DNA from: Oligoflexia bacterium
Lineage (GTDB): Bacteria; Bdellovibrionota; UBA1018
DNA length: 64,000 bases
Direction: 5' to 3'
Assembly: GCA_031292385.1 (NCBI GenBank)
Contig: JARLHE010000006.1
Location: 104,376 to 168,375 of the forward strand
Shown: positions 1 to 9,471 of the stretch, piece after piece
Layout of the letters: each line of letters opens with the position of its first letter
Position numbering within the stretch: the first letter of the stretch is position 1
Made by a program: the position numbers and the translations under genes
The notes under the pieces: model-generated
The model's input: only the letters and a program-made list of their open reading frames with translations
What the model was told of the DNA's origin: nothing
Databases searched by the model: none

Positions 1-2711
1 GATTCATCGCCCGAGAACTGCTCGCGCTCGCCGCTCGCGCGCTCGGTCGTGCGATTGATTTCGTTCAGTCGTCGCTCACGGTCGCGAATCAAGGCGCGAC
101 CGGCCTCAAGCTCGCGAGCCAGGCTGGACGAACGCTCGCGCACCTGGGCTTCCGCCACTTTCAGGGCGCTCAGTTCCTCTTCAAGGGCGCGGAGCTCTTC
201 CAGCTTCATGCTCGAAGCTTTTTCGCCGGCTTCGATGCGCGCCTCGAGCTGCGCGCGCGCATGAGTGAACGAAGCAAGATCGTCTTCGATCGCCGAGCGT
301 TCCAGCGCCGCGCGCTCGGCTTCTTCGCGCAAACGCTCGAGTTCGCACCCGAACTCGCTCATTCTCCGCTCGTCTTCGCGAAAGGCGCGGTCCATCTGGT
401 GCACGTCCCGCTCAAGAGCCGCGCTTTCGACCTCGATCGTTTGAAGCTCGGCGCTCAGTGCCTGCAAAGCGGCGCGATGCGTTTCGATGCCGGTGCGAGC
501 CTCGACGACCACGGATTCGGTTTCGGCATGCTTCGATTCCGAAGTCGCGACCTGAGCGGCGATCTCGCTGATCATGTTCTTGCGGCGAACCAGGCTTGCG
601 CCGCCGTCGACGGCGACATTTCCGCCCCGGAGCGTTCCATCCGCGCCCAACGCGCTGCCGTCCATGCTGACGAGAGACCACTGGGCGATCCGGGATGCGC
701 CGTTATTGGCCAAAAAGCCCGAAAGCGGCGCGAGATCCTGAACCACGAGAACGCGCGAGATGGTTTCGGCCGCGCGCTTGCGCGCCCCGGCCTCGATCGA
801 GCCGTTGATCTTAACCAAGGACGAAAGCTCGCCCAAAACCTCAAAGCCGGCATCGCGCAACGCGCTCGTCACCGCTTGCGCGCTCAAAGGCGCCGCTTCA
901 TCGGAGCGGGAAATCGTGGCATCCAGGGCCTGAATCGCAACTCGGCCCTGGCGATCGGAGCGCACCTGGTTGATGGCTTGCAAAGCGGCATCACCCGTCA
1001 AGCTGATCAGGCTTTCGAGCCGGTTTTCCAACCAGCCTTCAAGCGCCGATTCGTAGCCAGGAGTCACTTCGAGCGCTTCAGCCAGCGAGAAAAACTCGCC
1101 CTGTTTGCCGTGCTCGCGTGCCCACTCGAGAGCGGCACGCGGGCCATCGCCGAAACCTTCGTGGGCGGCCGACAATTCCTCAAGGCTTTGCAGCCGGGAT
1201 TTCAGCTGCGTAAGGGCGCGCAGGGACTCATCCCGCTCGCGCTCGAGACGGCGCAAATTCTGCTCCTGCTCGCGAAGGGAGGTTTCGCGCGTCTTCTTTT
1301 CCGTCTTTAGCGTTTCGAGACGGATTTTCTTTTCTTCCATCGAGGATCTTGCAACGCTCAGCTCTTCGGTGGTCGAACGGATTTTTTCGTTTTGATCCTC
1401 AATCTGCTGCTCAACGCGCAAAATCTGCGCTTGCGCGCTTTCCGCGCGCCCCAAAAGCGATGCCGCGCGGGAATTCAAATTGGCGGAATTCTGGATTCCC
1501 GCCATCAGCTCGCGCTTGGCGGCATCGAGCTCGCGGCGAAGCGTCTCGGCCTCCGCACGCACCCCGTGCACGCGGTCATCCATCTCACAGGCTTGCGCGG
1601 CAGCCTGGGAATACACGGATTCCGATTCGGAGTTTTCCGTTTCGCGCTCGGCAAGGCGAGCGCGTTCGGTTTCGATCGAAACCAAAAGCTCGCTCTTCTC
1701 GGCATCAAGAGCTTCGAGCTGTTGATGAAGGTCGCTTCGGCGGCGGCGGGAAAGATCAAGCTCGCTCTTCTCGCGGGTCAACGAATCCGAAAGCACCTGC
1801 ACCTTGTTTTGCAGCTCCTCGGCGTCCTTCGCATCGGTCACTTGCTCGACGCGCTCGATCTCGATCGTGTTTTCAGCTACCTGAAGCTCGGCGCGCAGCC
1901 CGACCAGCTCCTGATCGAGCGCTTCTTTTTGTTTGCGAAGCGCTTCAAGCTTTTGCCGAAGAACCTGAATCTTACGGCGGCCCCAGGTCATCTCCTTGTC
2001 GAGCAACTCGTCTTTGTACTTTTTGTACTGACGGGCTTTCTGGGCCTGACGCTCGAGCGATCCGACATTGCGCTCGATTTCCTGGATGACGTCGGTCAAA
2101 CGAGCGAGATTGGCTTCAGTCGCCTCGACCTTGCGGAGCGATTCTTTTTTGCGGGCCTTGTATTTGGCGATACCGGCGGCTTCCTCGATCAGAAGGCGGC
2201 GCTCTTCCGGCTTCGCGTTCACGATCTTGCCGATCTGTCCCTGTTCGATGACCGAATAGCCCTTCGCACCGACACCGGTATCCATGAAGAGCTCTTGAAT
2301 GTCTTTGAGTCGCGCGGAGACGCCGTTGACGAAGTACTCGCCTTCGCCGCCGCGATAAAGCCGGCGGGTGACGGAAATTTCGCGCGTGCGAAGCGGAGCG
2401 GGAACATCCTGAACGGTCGCGCCGGCCGGTCCATCTTCCGTGTCCGGCACCTCGGTCTCGAGAACGAGAGTGGCCTCAGCCATTCCGAGCGGGGAATATC
2501 TCGAACTGCCGTTGAAAATCAGATCATCGGATCCGTTTCCACGCATGTGCTTGTAAGATTGCTCGCCCATGACCCAGAAAAAGGCATCAACGATGTTGGA
2601 TTTACCGCATCCATTGGGTCCGACGATCCCGGTAATTCCGTGATCAAAATGGATAATGGTTTTGTCTTTAAATGATTTGAAGCCTTGGATTTCTAGTCGT
2701 TTTACGCGCAT
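1..2711 (-). CDS. smc: Chromosome segregation protein SMC (C-terminus truncated by window edge)
   Basis: Reverse strand reads from ATG at 2711 as MRVKRLEIQGFKSF..., with Walker A IVGPNGCGKSN near 2600-2630, a long coiled coil and a hinge (GPRAALEWARE...LRGGNVAVDGGASLVRRKNMI). The long plus-strand ORFs here are antisense. Confidence 0.95.
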   Translation of the reverse strand, partial: MRVKRLEIQGFKSFKDKTIIHFDHGITGIVGPNGCGKSNIVDAFFWVMGEQSYKHMRGNGSDDLIFNGSSRYSPLGMAEATLVLETEVPDTEDGPAGATVQDVPAPLRTREISVTRRLYRGGEGEYFVNGVSARLKDIQELFMDTGVGAKGYSVIEQGQIGKIVNAKPEERRLLIEEAAGIAKYKARKKESLRKVEATEANLARLTDVIQEIERNVGSLERQAQKARQYKKYKDELLDKEMTWGRRKIQVLRQKLEALRKQKEALDQELVGLRAELQVAENTIEIERVEQVTDAKDAEELQNKVQVLSDSLTREKSELDLSRRRRSDLHQQLEALDAEKSELLVSIETERARLAERETENSESESVYSQAAAQACEMDDRVHGVRAEAETLRRELDAAKRELMAGIQNSANLNSRAASLLGRAESAQAQILRVEQQIEDQNEKIRSTTEELSVARSSMEEKKIRLETLKTEKKTRETSLREQEQNLRRLERERDESLRALTQLKSRLQSLEELSAAHEGFGDGPRAALEWAREHGKQGEFFSLAEALEVTPGYESALEGWLENRLESLISLTGDAALQAINQVRSDRQGRVAIQALDATISRSDEAAPLSAQAVTSALRDAGFEVLGELSSLVKINGSIEAGARKRAAETISRVLVVQDLAPLSGFLANNGASRIAQWSLVSMDGSALGADGTLRGGNVAVDGGASLVRRKNMISEIAAQVATSESKHAETESVVVEARTGIETHRAALQALSAELQTIEVESAALERDVHQMDRAFREDERRMSEFGCELERLREEAERAALERSAIEDDLASFTHARAQLEARIEAGEKASSMKLEELRALEEELSALKVAEAQVRERSSSLARELEAGRALIRDRERRLNEINRTTERASGEREQFSGDE

Positions 2712-2747
2712 TGGGAAATCACTCTAACAAGGCGCTCCGAAAAGGCA

Positions 2748-2783
2748 AGGGCCCGAGATGGGGATCAGCCATCATCGGGCCCA
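2748..2783 (-). terminator. Stem-loop terminator candidate upstream of smc
   Basis: Minus strand GGGCCCGATGATGG-ctgatc-CCATCTCGGGCCC followed by TTGCCTTTT. Confidence 0.5.
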
Positions 2784-2922
2784 TTTCCTTTTCTTTCAAA
2801 GAAAACAACCACTTATGGTCGTTAGTCGTGCCCCTTCCAAGGCTTCGCCAGCTGATTGATTTCAGTCCTGGCGATTCAATCATGCCTCCCGACAAATTTG
2901 CCCTGTCCGGGGATATAGGAAA

Positions 2923-3060
2923 CTATTTAATTTTGAGGAATTTGGCTGTCGCTGTTCCTGTTGGCCTAACAGGAATCCGGCAGTCCGTGAGCGCCGCAGA
3001 GCTCTTGCTACTCCTGGCCTTACGACCAGTTTCGACTACGCGGTTTTGCTCACGCTAAAG
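2923..3060 (-). ncRNA. Candidate structured RNA region upstream of smc
   Basis: Minus strand: CGTGAGC (3054-3048) pairs with GCTCACG (2992-2986), enclosing CTGGTC-GTAA-GGCCAG (3029-3014, GNRA-type loop). Next comes TTCCTGTT-AGGCC-AACAGGAA (2975-2955). Confidence 0.45.
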
Positions 3061-3147
3061 GTTGCGTGGAGGACCGGTCTCCAGCTGTTCAATGTGAAGC
3101 GCCAGACGAAGTGCGCGTCCTTTTGGGTATTTCGACGTTCTACTCAT
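3055..3147 (-). CDS. Putative 30-aa small ORF (MSRTSKYPKGRALRLALHIEQLETGPPRNL)
   Basis: ATG at 3147 preceded by GGAGG (3156-3152). Ends in TAG at 3057-3055, directly followed by a long stem. Below the ORF-track size cut-off. Confidence 0.4.
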   Translation of the reverse strand: MSRTSKYPKGRALRLALHIEQLETGPPRNL

Positions 3148-3242
3148 CTTACCTCCGATAAATTCATCCTATCGAAGTTGGTAACGCGCCGCAATATGCA
3201 ACATTTAGACAGACACTGAAGTCTCTCAACTAGCGAGATCTT

Positions 3243-4499
3243 TTAGAAAATCGAAACCATTCCGTAATTTTCTAAGACACGGCTTTCTTCGTCGGGCTCG
3301 GTTCGCTGACGAAGCCGATGAATTACCGCCTGAAGAACCCCAAGCTCGAATCGAGCGGCAAACCCAATGTTTTCCCTCATGAAAGAGAATAGTGCCTCTC
3401 TCGAAAACACCAGAACGATCGTGGGTTTGGTTGCCGTGACGGTTGCGGAAGGAAGCCCGCCATCAAACAAAGACATTTCACCCAAGATAGCGCCCTTGCC
3501 TTCCACCACGTAGGCGCCCTGGCCGACATCGACCGAAATCTCCCCGTTCACCACGATGTACATCTCCTCGATGAGCACGCCTTTACGAATCAGGATATCG
3601 CCTTCGGCGTAGTTACGGGTATCGCCAAAGCTCAAAAGACCGACGAGTTGATCGTCATCAAGATGCTGGAAAATGCGAAGCGCGCGAATGGCCCTCAACT
3701 TGACGAGCACATTGGGCGAGACGCGATTTTTTTCGGGGAGAACGGAATCGCCGTCAATATCGAGCAAAAGCGCGGTGACGTTGTCCCGCCCGCCGTGCGA
3801 AAGCGCGAACTCTTCAAGAAGCTTGGGGATGTCCTTTGACTTGGCGTTCGCGATCGGGGAAGTGATGACCCCTTCTCCGAAATAATCCGAAAGGCCGTCC
3901 GAGCAGATCAGCAGTCTTTCACCCGGCGCAAGCTCACGGACATATAGGGTCGCCTTCGTAACCGGTTGATGCCCGATCGCGGCGAACAAATTCGACGCGT
4001 AAGCGACTTTGCGCGCATCCGCGAAGGCTTTACCTTCGGCAAGCATCGAAGCGAGATAAGTATGGTCGCGGGTGAGCGGATGAAAAGCCCCTTCCCGCAC
4101 GCTGTAGACGCGAGCATCGCCCGCGTGAGCGATGAAAGCGAAACTGCGAGAGATCAAAACCACGGCGAGCGCCGCGAACACTCCGGCAGTATCGGATTCG
4201 TCTTTCGTTTTTTCGTAAACCACCGACGAAGTGTGCTCCAACGCTTGCCTGACCAGCCCCGCGAGCTCCTGCCGATGAGCCGCCGTTGTCGCCTGAGCGT
4301 GGCGATCGATCACGGCGCGATTCGTGCGCAAATATTTTTTCACTTCCTCACATGCCCATTCGGCGACTTGCCGGCCCCGAGGATGGGTCACGCCGTCCGC
4401 TACGGCATAAAGACCGAGTTCGGCATCTTCAAGATGAACATCCTCATTTTGCTGCCTGACCTTGCCTGGGTGGGTCGAGACGAAAAATTGAGTTTTCAT
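3243..4499 (-). CDS. PP2C-family serine/threonine phosphatase with C-terminal cyclic nucleotide-binding domain
   Basis: PP2C motifs (STHPGKVRQQNEDVHLE, AVADGVTHPRG, AHAGDARVYSVREG, ICSDGLSDY, GGRDNVTALLLD), then a cNMP-binding region (LVGLLSFGDTRNYAEGDILIRKG...GEMSLFDGGLPSATVTA). Confidence 0.9.
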   Translation of the reverse strand: MKTQFFVSTHPGKVRQQNEDVHLEDAELGLYAVADGVTHPRGRQVAEWACEEVKKYLRTNRAVIDRHAQATTAAHRQELAGLVRQALEHTSSVVYEKTKDESDTAGVFAALAVVLISRSFAFIAHAGDARVYSVREGAFHPLTRDHTYLASMLAEGKAFADARKVAYASNLFAAIGHQPVTKATLYVRELAPGERLLICSDGLSDYFGEGVITSPIANAKSKDIPKLLEEFALSHGGRDNVTALLLDIDGDSVLPEKNRVSPNVLVKLRAIRALRIFQHLDDDQLVGLLSFGDTRNYAEGDILIRKGVLIEEMYIVVNGEISVDVGQGAYVVEGKGAILGEMSLFDGGLPSATVTATKPTIVLVFSREALFSFMRENIGFAARFELGVLQAVIHRLRQRTEPDEESRVLENYGMVSIF

Positions 4500-4659
4500 A
4501 ATTCAAGTATGGGTGAAGCTTCGATTTGAGCCAAAGATTTTCTCGCACGGTTTGGAAATTTATAATGCATCGCATTCATCTTTTTCTTTTTGGTTTTGAG
4601 GCCTTTTTTGAGCCACTTTTGCGTCAAAAATCAGACATTATTTCCTGACTAAAATAGTC

Positions 4660-4686
4660 TAAAGTTCTTTAGTACCCGACCGATCT
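4660..4686 (+). promoter_or_regulatory. Sigma28 (FliA)-type promoter for flagellin
   Basis: TAAA (4660-4663), 15-nt spacer, ACCGATCT (4679-4686), resembling TAAA-N15-GCCGATAA. Confidence 0.65.
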
Positions 4687-4694
4687 GATCAGTG

Positions 4695-4776
4695 AATGAG
4701 TTGAACTACTGGAAGGGTTCCAGTAGCAGATAGATCGCAAGGGTGCAGTGTTCTGCGATCTATTACTTGACTCATT
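4695..4776 (+). ncRNA. Three-way-junction 5'UTR structure of flagellin mRNA
   Basis: Outer stem AATGAGTTGA (4695-4704)/TTGACTCATT (4767-4776). Hairpin 1 CTACTGGAA-GGG-TTCCAGTAG (4706-4726). Hairpin 2 ATAGATCGCA (4730-4739)/TGCGATCTAT (4754-4763). Confidence 0.7.
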
Positions 4777-4813
4777 GGGTCTATTATTTGGATTGGTGTA
4801 ACCAGGAGGAATT

Positions 4814-5647
4814 ATGGGTCTTCGTATCGCAACTAATACTCAGTCACTTGCTGCCCAGAGAAATTTGGGCATCAACAGCTTAGCTCAAAAGAATTCGCTC
4901 GAGAAGTTGGCTTCCGGCTCGCGCATTAACCGCGCTGCCGACGACGCCGCCGGTCTGGCGATTTCCGAAAAAATGAGAGCATCGATTCGCTCCGTCCGCC
5001 AGGACATCCGGAACGCGAACGACGGTATCTCGATGATTCAAACCGCTGAAGGGGCAATGAACGAAGTCGGAAATATCTTGATCCGCTTCCGCGAACTGTC
5101 GACCCAAGCGGCTTCCGACACGGTATCCAATACCGAACGCGGCTTCATCGACAAGGAAGTTCAACAGCTCAAGCAAGAAGTGGATCGTATCGCGAACTCA
5201 ACCGAGTTCAACGGCCACCATCTCTTGAACGGCGAAGGCGACGCCCTCGAAATCCAAGTCGGCTTGCACAACTCTCCGGAACTCGACCGTTTCAAATACG
5301 AAACGGCGAAGACGAACGTCACTCTCGACCATATGGGCCTGAGCGGCATTTCGACGAGCGACAAGGAAACCTCGCGCAGCAACCTGGACAAGGTCGACGA
5401 AGCGATTCGCGTTCTGTCCGGCAACCGCGCGGAACTCGGCGCTTTGCAGAACCGCTTTCAATCCAGCGTGAACAGCATGACGATCTATGACGAAAACATG
5501 TCAAGCGCTCGTAGCCGAATCTACGACGTCGACATGGCGTCCGAGACCGCCGAGCTGACCAAGAACAACATCCTCTCACAAGCGGGTGTTTCGGTTCTCA
5601 GTCAGGCGAATCAGAACAACATGATGGCCTTGAAGCTTCTCGGCTAA
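4814..5647 (+). CDS. fliC: Flagellin
   Basis: MGLRIATNTQSLAAQRNLGINSLAQKNSLEKLASGSRINRAADDAAGLAISEKMRA ... MASETAELTKNNILSQAGVSVLSQANQNNMMALKLLG; SD AGGAGG upstream. Confidence 0.97.
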   Translation: MGLRIATNTQSLAAQRNLGINSLAQKNSLEKLASGSRINRAADDAAGLAISEKMRASIRSVRQDIRNANDGISMIQTAEGAMNEVGNILIRFRELSTQAASDTVSNTERGFIDKEVQQLKQEVDRIANSTEFNGHHLLNGEGDALEIQVGLHNSPELDRFKYETAKTNVTLDHMGLSGISTSDKETSRSNLDKVDEAIRVLSGNRAELGALQNRFQSSVNSMTIYDENMSSARSRIYDVDMASETAELTKNNILSQAGVSVLSQANQNNMMALKLLG

Positions 5648-5679
5648 TCGACTCTGAACGCCAATCCGGAAAATAGATC

Positions 5680-5706
5680 GGGCTCCGCGACACCACCGCG
5701 GAGCCC
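5680..5706 (+). terminator. Hairpin after flagellin gene
   Basis: GGGCTCCGCG-acaccac-CGCGGAGCCC, a 10-bp perfect stem without an obvious T tract. Confidence 0.5.
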
Positions 5707-5853
5707 ACCCCGGAGCGCGACCAAGACTGCACAGATAGAATACATTACAGGTGTCTAAGGATTGTTCGGTCGTAGCACCTGTGTCCGATTTGACAGTTCC
5801 ATTAATATCAAGCATACGCTTAGCTGGCCCTTTGGTTGCATTGAGTTTTGATC

Positions 5854-6732
5854 ATGAAACCAAACCACGGACCGACTCGCTTTATCTCTTCTTCTCTCAT
5901 TCTTGCCATGGTCACGGTAAGCATCCCGAAATTGGCCTATAGCCGTGGCGCTCCAGCTCCAGTCCCCATCAGTCCGAATTACGTGAATGAACAGGCCGCG
6001 GGAGACGCGGCACAGACAATCAGCTACGGAACGCCGGCACCCCAGATCAAGCCCGTCTATCAAGACGTTACCCCGCTCAGCGCGCCGTCGCCCGTGCGGT
6101 CGTTCAAAAGCCTGAACGCCCACGTGGATCCGCTCTGGACCATGGATCCCGAGAATTCCTGCCACGAATTCATCGAAAACGTTCAACACCACCCCCGCGG
6201 TTGGCTCGCGCGCTTAGCCAGCTATTTCGACGGCAATCCGCTCAAGCGGAAAAGACAGCAACTTGCGTTGGCCTTGGCCGCGAACAAAACCGCGCAGGTT
6301 TCGGAATACGACGGAGTCCTCGTTTCGCCGAACCCGGCCCACAATGAGCTCGTCGATGCCGGCATCGGCGGCGCGATTGGCCTGGTCGGCGGTCCGATCG
6401 GCGTGATTGTGGGAGCATTGATCGGCGATGAAGTCGGCCGGGCCGAAAACCACAACTACGAGAGCCCAGAAAAGCTCAAAGGCCACCGCTTGGAGCGGCA
6501 GCATCGGCTAGCTTGCATCGACAGCTACGAAGCCCAAAACCAATTCGTGCCCGTCAACAGCTCCATGGCGATGACCGACTCAAGCCAAAACCCCAAGATC
6601 TATGAAGGCAATGCCTACAGGCATCCGCAAGCGCCTGCAGCCAGCGCGACTTCGGATCAAAGCCGAGTCGACCAGGCCGGGAACAGCATGATGACGCCGG
6701 AAGAGGTCTCGAACCTGGTCTCGTCCGATTGA
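5854..6732 (+). CDS. Secreted protein with glycine-zipper-like segment
   Basis: Signal-like N-terminus MKPNHGPTRFISSSLILAMVTVSIPKLAYS; DAGIGGAIGLVGGPIGVIVGALIGDEVGR. Confidence 0.65.
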   Translation: MKPNHGPTRFISSSLILAMVTVSIPKLAYSRGAPAPVPISPNYVNEQAAGDAAQTISYGTPAPQIKPVYQDVTPLSAPSPVRSFKSLNAHVDPLWTMDPENSCHEFIENVQHHPRGWLARLASYFDGNPLKRKRQQLALALAANKTAQVSEYDGVLVSPNPAHNELVDAGIGGAIGLVGGPIGVIVGALIGDEVGRAENHNYESPEKLKGHRLERQHRLACIDSYEAQNQFVPVNSSMAMTDSSQNPKIYEGNAYRHPQAPAASATSDQSRVDQAGNSMMTPEEVSNLVSSD

Positions 6733-9471
6733 TTATCTGCTAGCGCGCTTCGTCTTTTTCGCCGGGGATTTCTTCCCCGGCGATTTTTCTTTGCGCCCGC
6801 GGATCGCGGCTTGCGCCGCCGCGAGGCGGGCGATCGGGACCCGGTACGGAGAGCAGCTCACGTAATCGAGCCCGGCGCGATAGCAGAACTCAACCGACGA
6901 CGGATCGCCGCCGTGCTCGCCGCAGATTCCGACCTTCAAATCAGGACGCGTGGCGCGACCGTCTTGAATCGAGATCTGCATCAGGCGACCCACGCCAGTC
7001 TGGTCGAGCGAGGCGAACGGGTCGCGCTCGTAGATCTTGGCATCCATGTAATCCTTGAGGAACATGCCCGAATCATCGCGCGATAGACCGTACGCCGTCT
7101 GCGTGAGATCGTTCGTGCCGAAGCTGAAAAACTGCGCATAACGCGCGATTTCGTTCGAGGTCAGCGCGGCGCGCGGAAGCTCGATCATGGTTCCGATCAA
7201 ATAAGAGATCGACTTGACGTTGACCCCTTCTTTTTTGAAACGAGCCAATACCGCATCGGCCTCTTCAATGCAGTAATCGCCGACGAACTTCAGCTCGCGC
7301 CAATCGCCGACGAGCGGAATCATGATCTCCGGTACGATCTTGAATTTCTCGTCGCGGGCAAGCTCGCAAGCCGCTTCCATGATCGCGCGCACCTGCGTGC
7401 GATAGATCTCCGGATAGCTGACGCCAAGACGGCAACCGCGATGGCCGAGCATCGGATTCATTTCGTGCAGGCTTTCGGCCTTGCGCTTCAAGCGCTCGAA
7501 AGGAACGTCGATCTTCTTGGCCAGGGAATGTAGTTCGGCGTCCGAATGAGGGATGAACTCATGCAGCGGGGGATCGAGCAACCGAATGGTAACCGGCAAA
7601 CCCTTCATTTCGCGGAAAATACCCTTGAAATCGCCTTTTTGCATCGGAAGGATCTTGGCGAGCGCGCGGCTGCGGCCATCGGCCGTGTCGGCCAGGATCA
7701 TTTCACGGACCGCATCGATGCGGTCGGCCTCGAAGAACATGTGCTCGGTACGGCAAAGGCCGATGCCTTCGGCGCCGAAACCACGGGCGGTTTTCGCGTC
7801 GAGCGGGGTGTCGGCGTTCGTGCGGACTCCGATCGTTCGCGCGAGATCGACCCACTTCATCAGTTCGCGAAAATCCTTGTTCACCGTCGGGGTGATCGTG
7901 GGAATCTGGCCTTCGATCACCTCGCCGCTGCTGCCGTCGAGAGTTATGAAATCGCCTTCCTTGAAAATCCGGTTGCCGATGTGGAACTCGCGGCGCTCGT
8001 AACTGACCTTGATCGCGGCGCAGCCCGAAACACAGCACTTGCCCATTCCGCGCGCGACAACCGCCGCGTGGGAGGTCATGCCACCACGAGCGGTAAGAAT
8101 GCCCTGCGCGACCGCCATGCCGCCGATGTCTTCGGGCGAGGTTTCAAGACGGACCAGGATGACCTTGCGCTTGAACTCGTTTGCCCACTTTTCAGCGGTG
8201 TCCGGATCGAAAACGATCTGGCCGGTCGCCGCGCCCGGCGATGCCGGCAAGCCTTTCGCGATCACCGTCTTTTGCGCCGAAGGATCGAGCGTCGGATGGA
8301 GCAACTGGTCGAGCTGTTCCGGATTAATGCGAAGAATCGCTTCGTCCTTGGTGATGAGCTTTTCGCGGACCATGTCGACCGCGATACGAAGCGCGGCGGT
8401 AGCGGTACGCTTTCCGTTTCGGGTCTGCAGCATGTAAAGCTTGCCGCGTTCGATCGTGAATTCGATGTCCTGCATGTCACGGTAATGCTTTTCGAGCCTG
8501 CGATAAACGGCGACCAGCTGCTTATAGGCCTTGGGCATGACATGTTCGAGCGTCGGGAGCTCTTCAGCGCCCGGGTGCCGCGAGGCCTCGTTGATCGGCT
8601 GAGGCGTACGAATGCCGGCGACCACGTCTTCACCTTGGGCATTGATCAAGAATTCACCGAAAAACTTATTCTCGCCCGTCGAAGGATCGCGCGTGAAGGC
8701 GACACCCGTCGCGCAATCATCGCCCATGTTTCCGAAAACCATGGATTGAACATTGACCGCGGTGCCCCAGCTTTCGGGAATCGCGTTGAGCTTGCGGTAC
8801 GTGATCGCGCGCGGGCTCATCCAAGAACCGAAAACCGCGCCGACCGCCCCCCAGAGCTGCTCCCACGGATCTTCCGGAAACTGCTTGCCGTTGGCGCGCA
8901 CGATCTGCTTGAACGTTTTGACCAGTCCTTCGAGCTGCTCGGCCGTCAGTTCCGTATCGTTATGGACGCCGGCGACGTGTTTCAAGTCTTCGAGCGCGGC
9001 TTCGAAATGATTGGCGTGAATGCCCAAAACCACGTCGGAGTACATGGTGATGAAACGCCGATAGCTGTCATAGGCGAAACGCGCGTCTTTGGAACCGTCG
9101 ATCAGGCCCTGAATGGTTTCGTCGTTCAAACCGAGATTCAAAATCGTATCCATCATTCCGGGCATCGAGGCGCGCGCGCCCGAGCGGACCGAAACCAGAA
9201 GCGGATTTTTGCGGTTGCCGAATTTTCGACCCATCTGCTGTTCGACTCGCGCCAAGGCCTTGCGAACCTGGGCATCCAAGGCCTTGGGATAGGTGTTGCG
9301 ATTCGCGTAGAAGTGCGTGCAGATATCGGTCGAAATGGTGAAACCCGGAGGCACGGGAAGACCCAGCTTGGTCATGCCGTGGAGATTGGCGCCCTTTCCC
9401 CCCAGGAGATCGCGCTGCGTCTCCTGGCCATCCGCTACGCCGCCGCCGAAGCTGTAGACGAACTTAGACAC
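6733..9471 (-). CDS. ppdK: Pyruvate, phosphate dikinase
   Basis: [68 protein letters not shown] start at 9471 overlaps the glyQS stop. Confidence 0.95.
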   Translation of the reverse strand: MSKFVYSFGGGVADGQETQRDLLGGKGANLHGMTKLGLPVPPGFTISTDICTHFYANRNTYPKALDAQVRKALARVEQQMGRKFGNRKNPLLVSVRSGARASMPGMMDTILNLGLNDETIQGLIDGSKDARFAYDSYRRFITMYSDVVLGIHANHFEAALEDLKHVAGVHNDTELTAEQLEGLVKTFKQIVRANGKQFPEDPWEQLWGAVGAVFGSWMSPRAITYRKLNAIPESWGTAVNVQSMVFGNMGDDCATGVAFTRDPSTGENKFFGEFLINAQGEDVVAGIRTPQPINEASRHPGAEELPTLEHVMPKAYKQLVAVYRRLEKHYRDMQDIEFTIERGKLYMLQTRNGKRTATAALRIAVDMVREKLITKDEAILRINPEQLDQLLHPTLDPSAQKTVIAKGLPASPGAATGQIVFDPDTAEKWANEFKRKVILVRLETSPEDIGGMAVAQGILTARGGMTSHAAVVARGMGKCCVSGCAAIKVSYERREFHIGNRIFKEGDFITLDGSSGEVIEGQIPTITPTVNKDFRELMKWVDLARTIGVRTNADTPLDAKTARGFGAEGIGLCRTEHMFFEADRIDAVREMILADTADGRSRALAKILPMQKGDFKGIFREMKGLPVTIRLLDPPLHEFIPHSDAELHSLAKKIDVPFERLKRKAESLHEMNPMLGHRGCRLGVSYPEIYRTQVRAIMEAACELARDEKFKIVPEIMIPLVGDWRELKFVGDYCIEEADAVLARFKKEGVNVKSISYLIGTMIELPRAALTSNEIARYAQFFSFGTNDLTQTAYGLSRDDSGMFLKDYMDAKIYERDPFASLDQTGVGRLMQISIQDGRATRPDLKVGICGEHGGDPSSVEFCYRAGLDYVSCSPYRVPIARLAAAQAAIRGRKEKSPGKKSPAKKTKRASR

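Noticed and set aside
261-2675. Long plus-strand ORFs 261..1310 and 1392..2675
   Set aside because: Antisense to smc; the minus strand encodes clear SMC motifs through this interval.
2745-3200. RNase P RNA, tmRNA or 6S RNA upstream of smc
   Set aside because: No RNase P core (GAGGAAAGTCCGGGC), no tmRNA ends or tag, and no clear 6S rod with central bubble.
4695-4776. c-di-GMP class I riboswitch as explanation for the flagellin UTR structure
   Set aside because: It is a three-way junction, but conserved GEMM core sequences and the GNRA/receptor pair are not seen.
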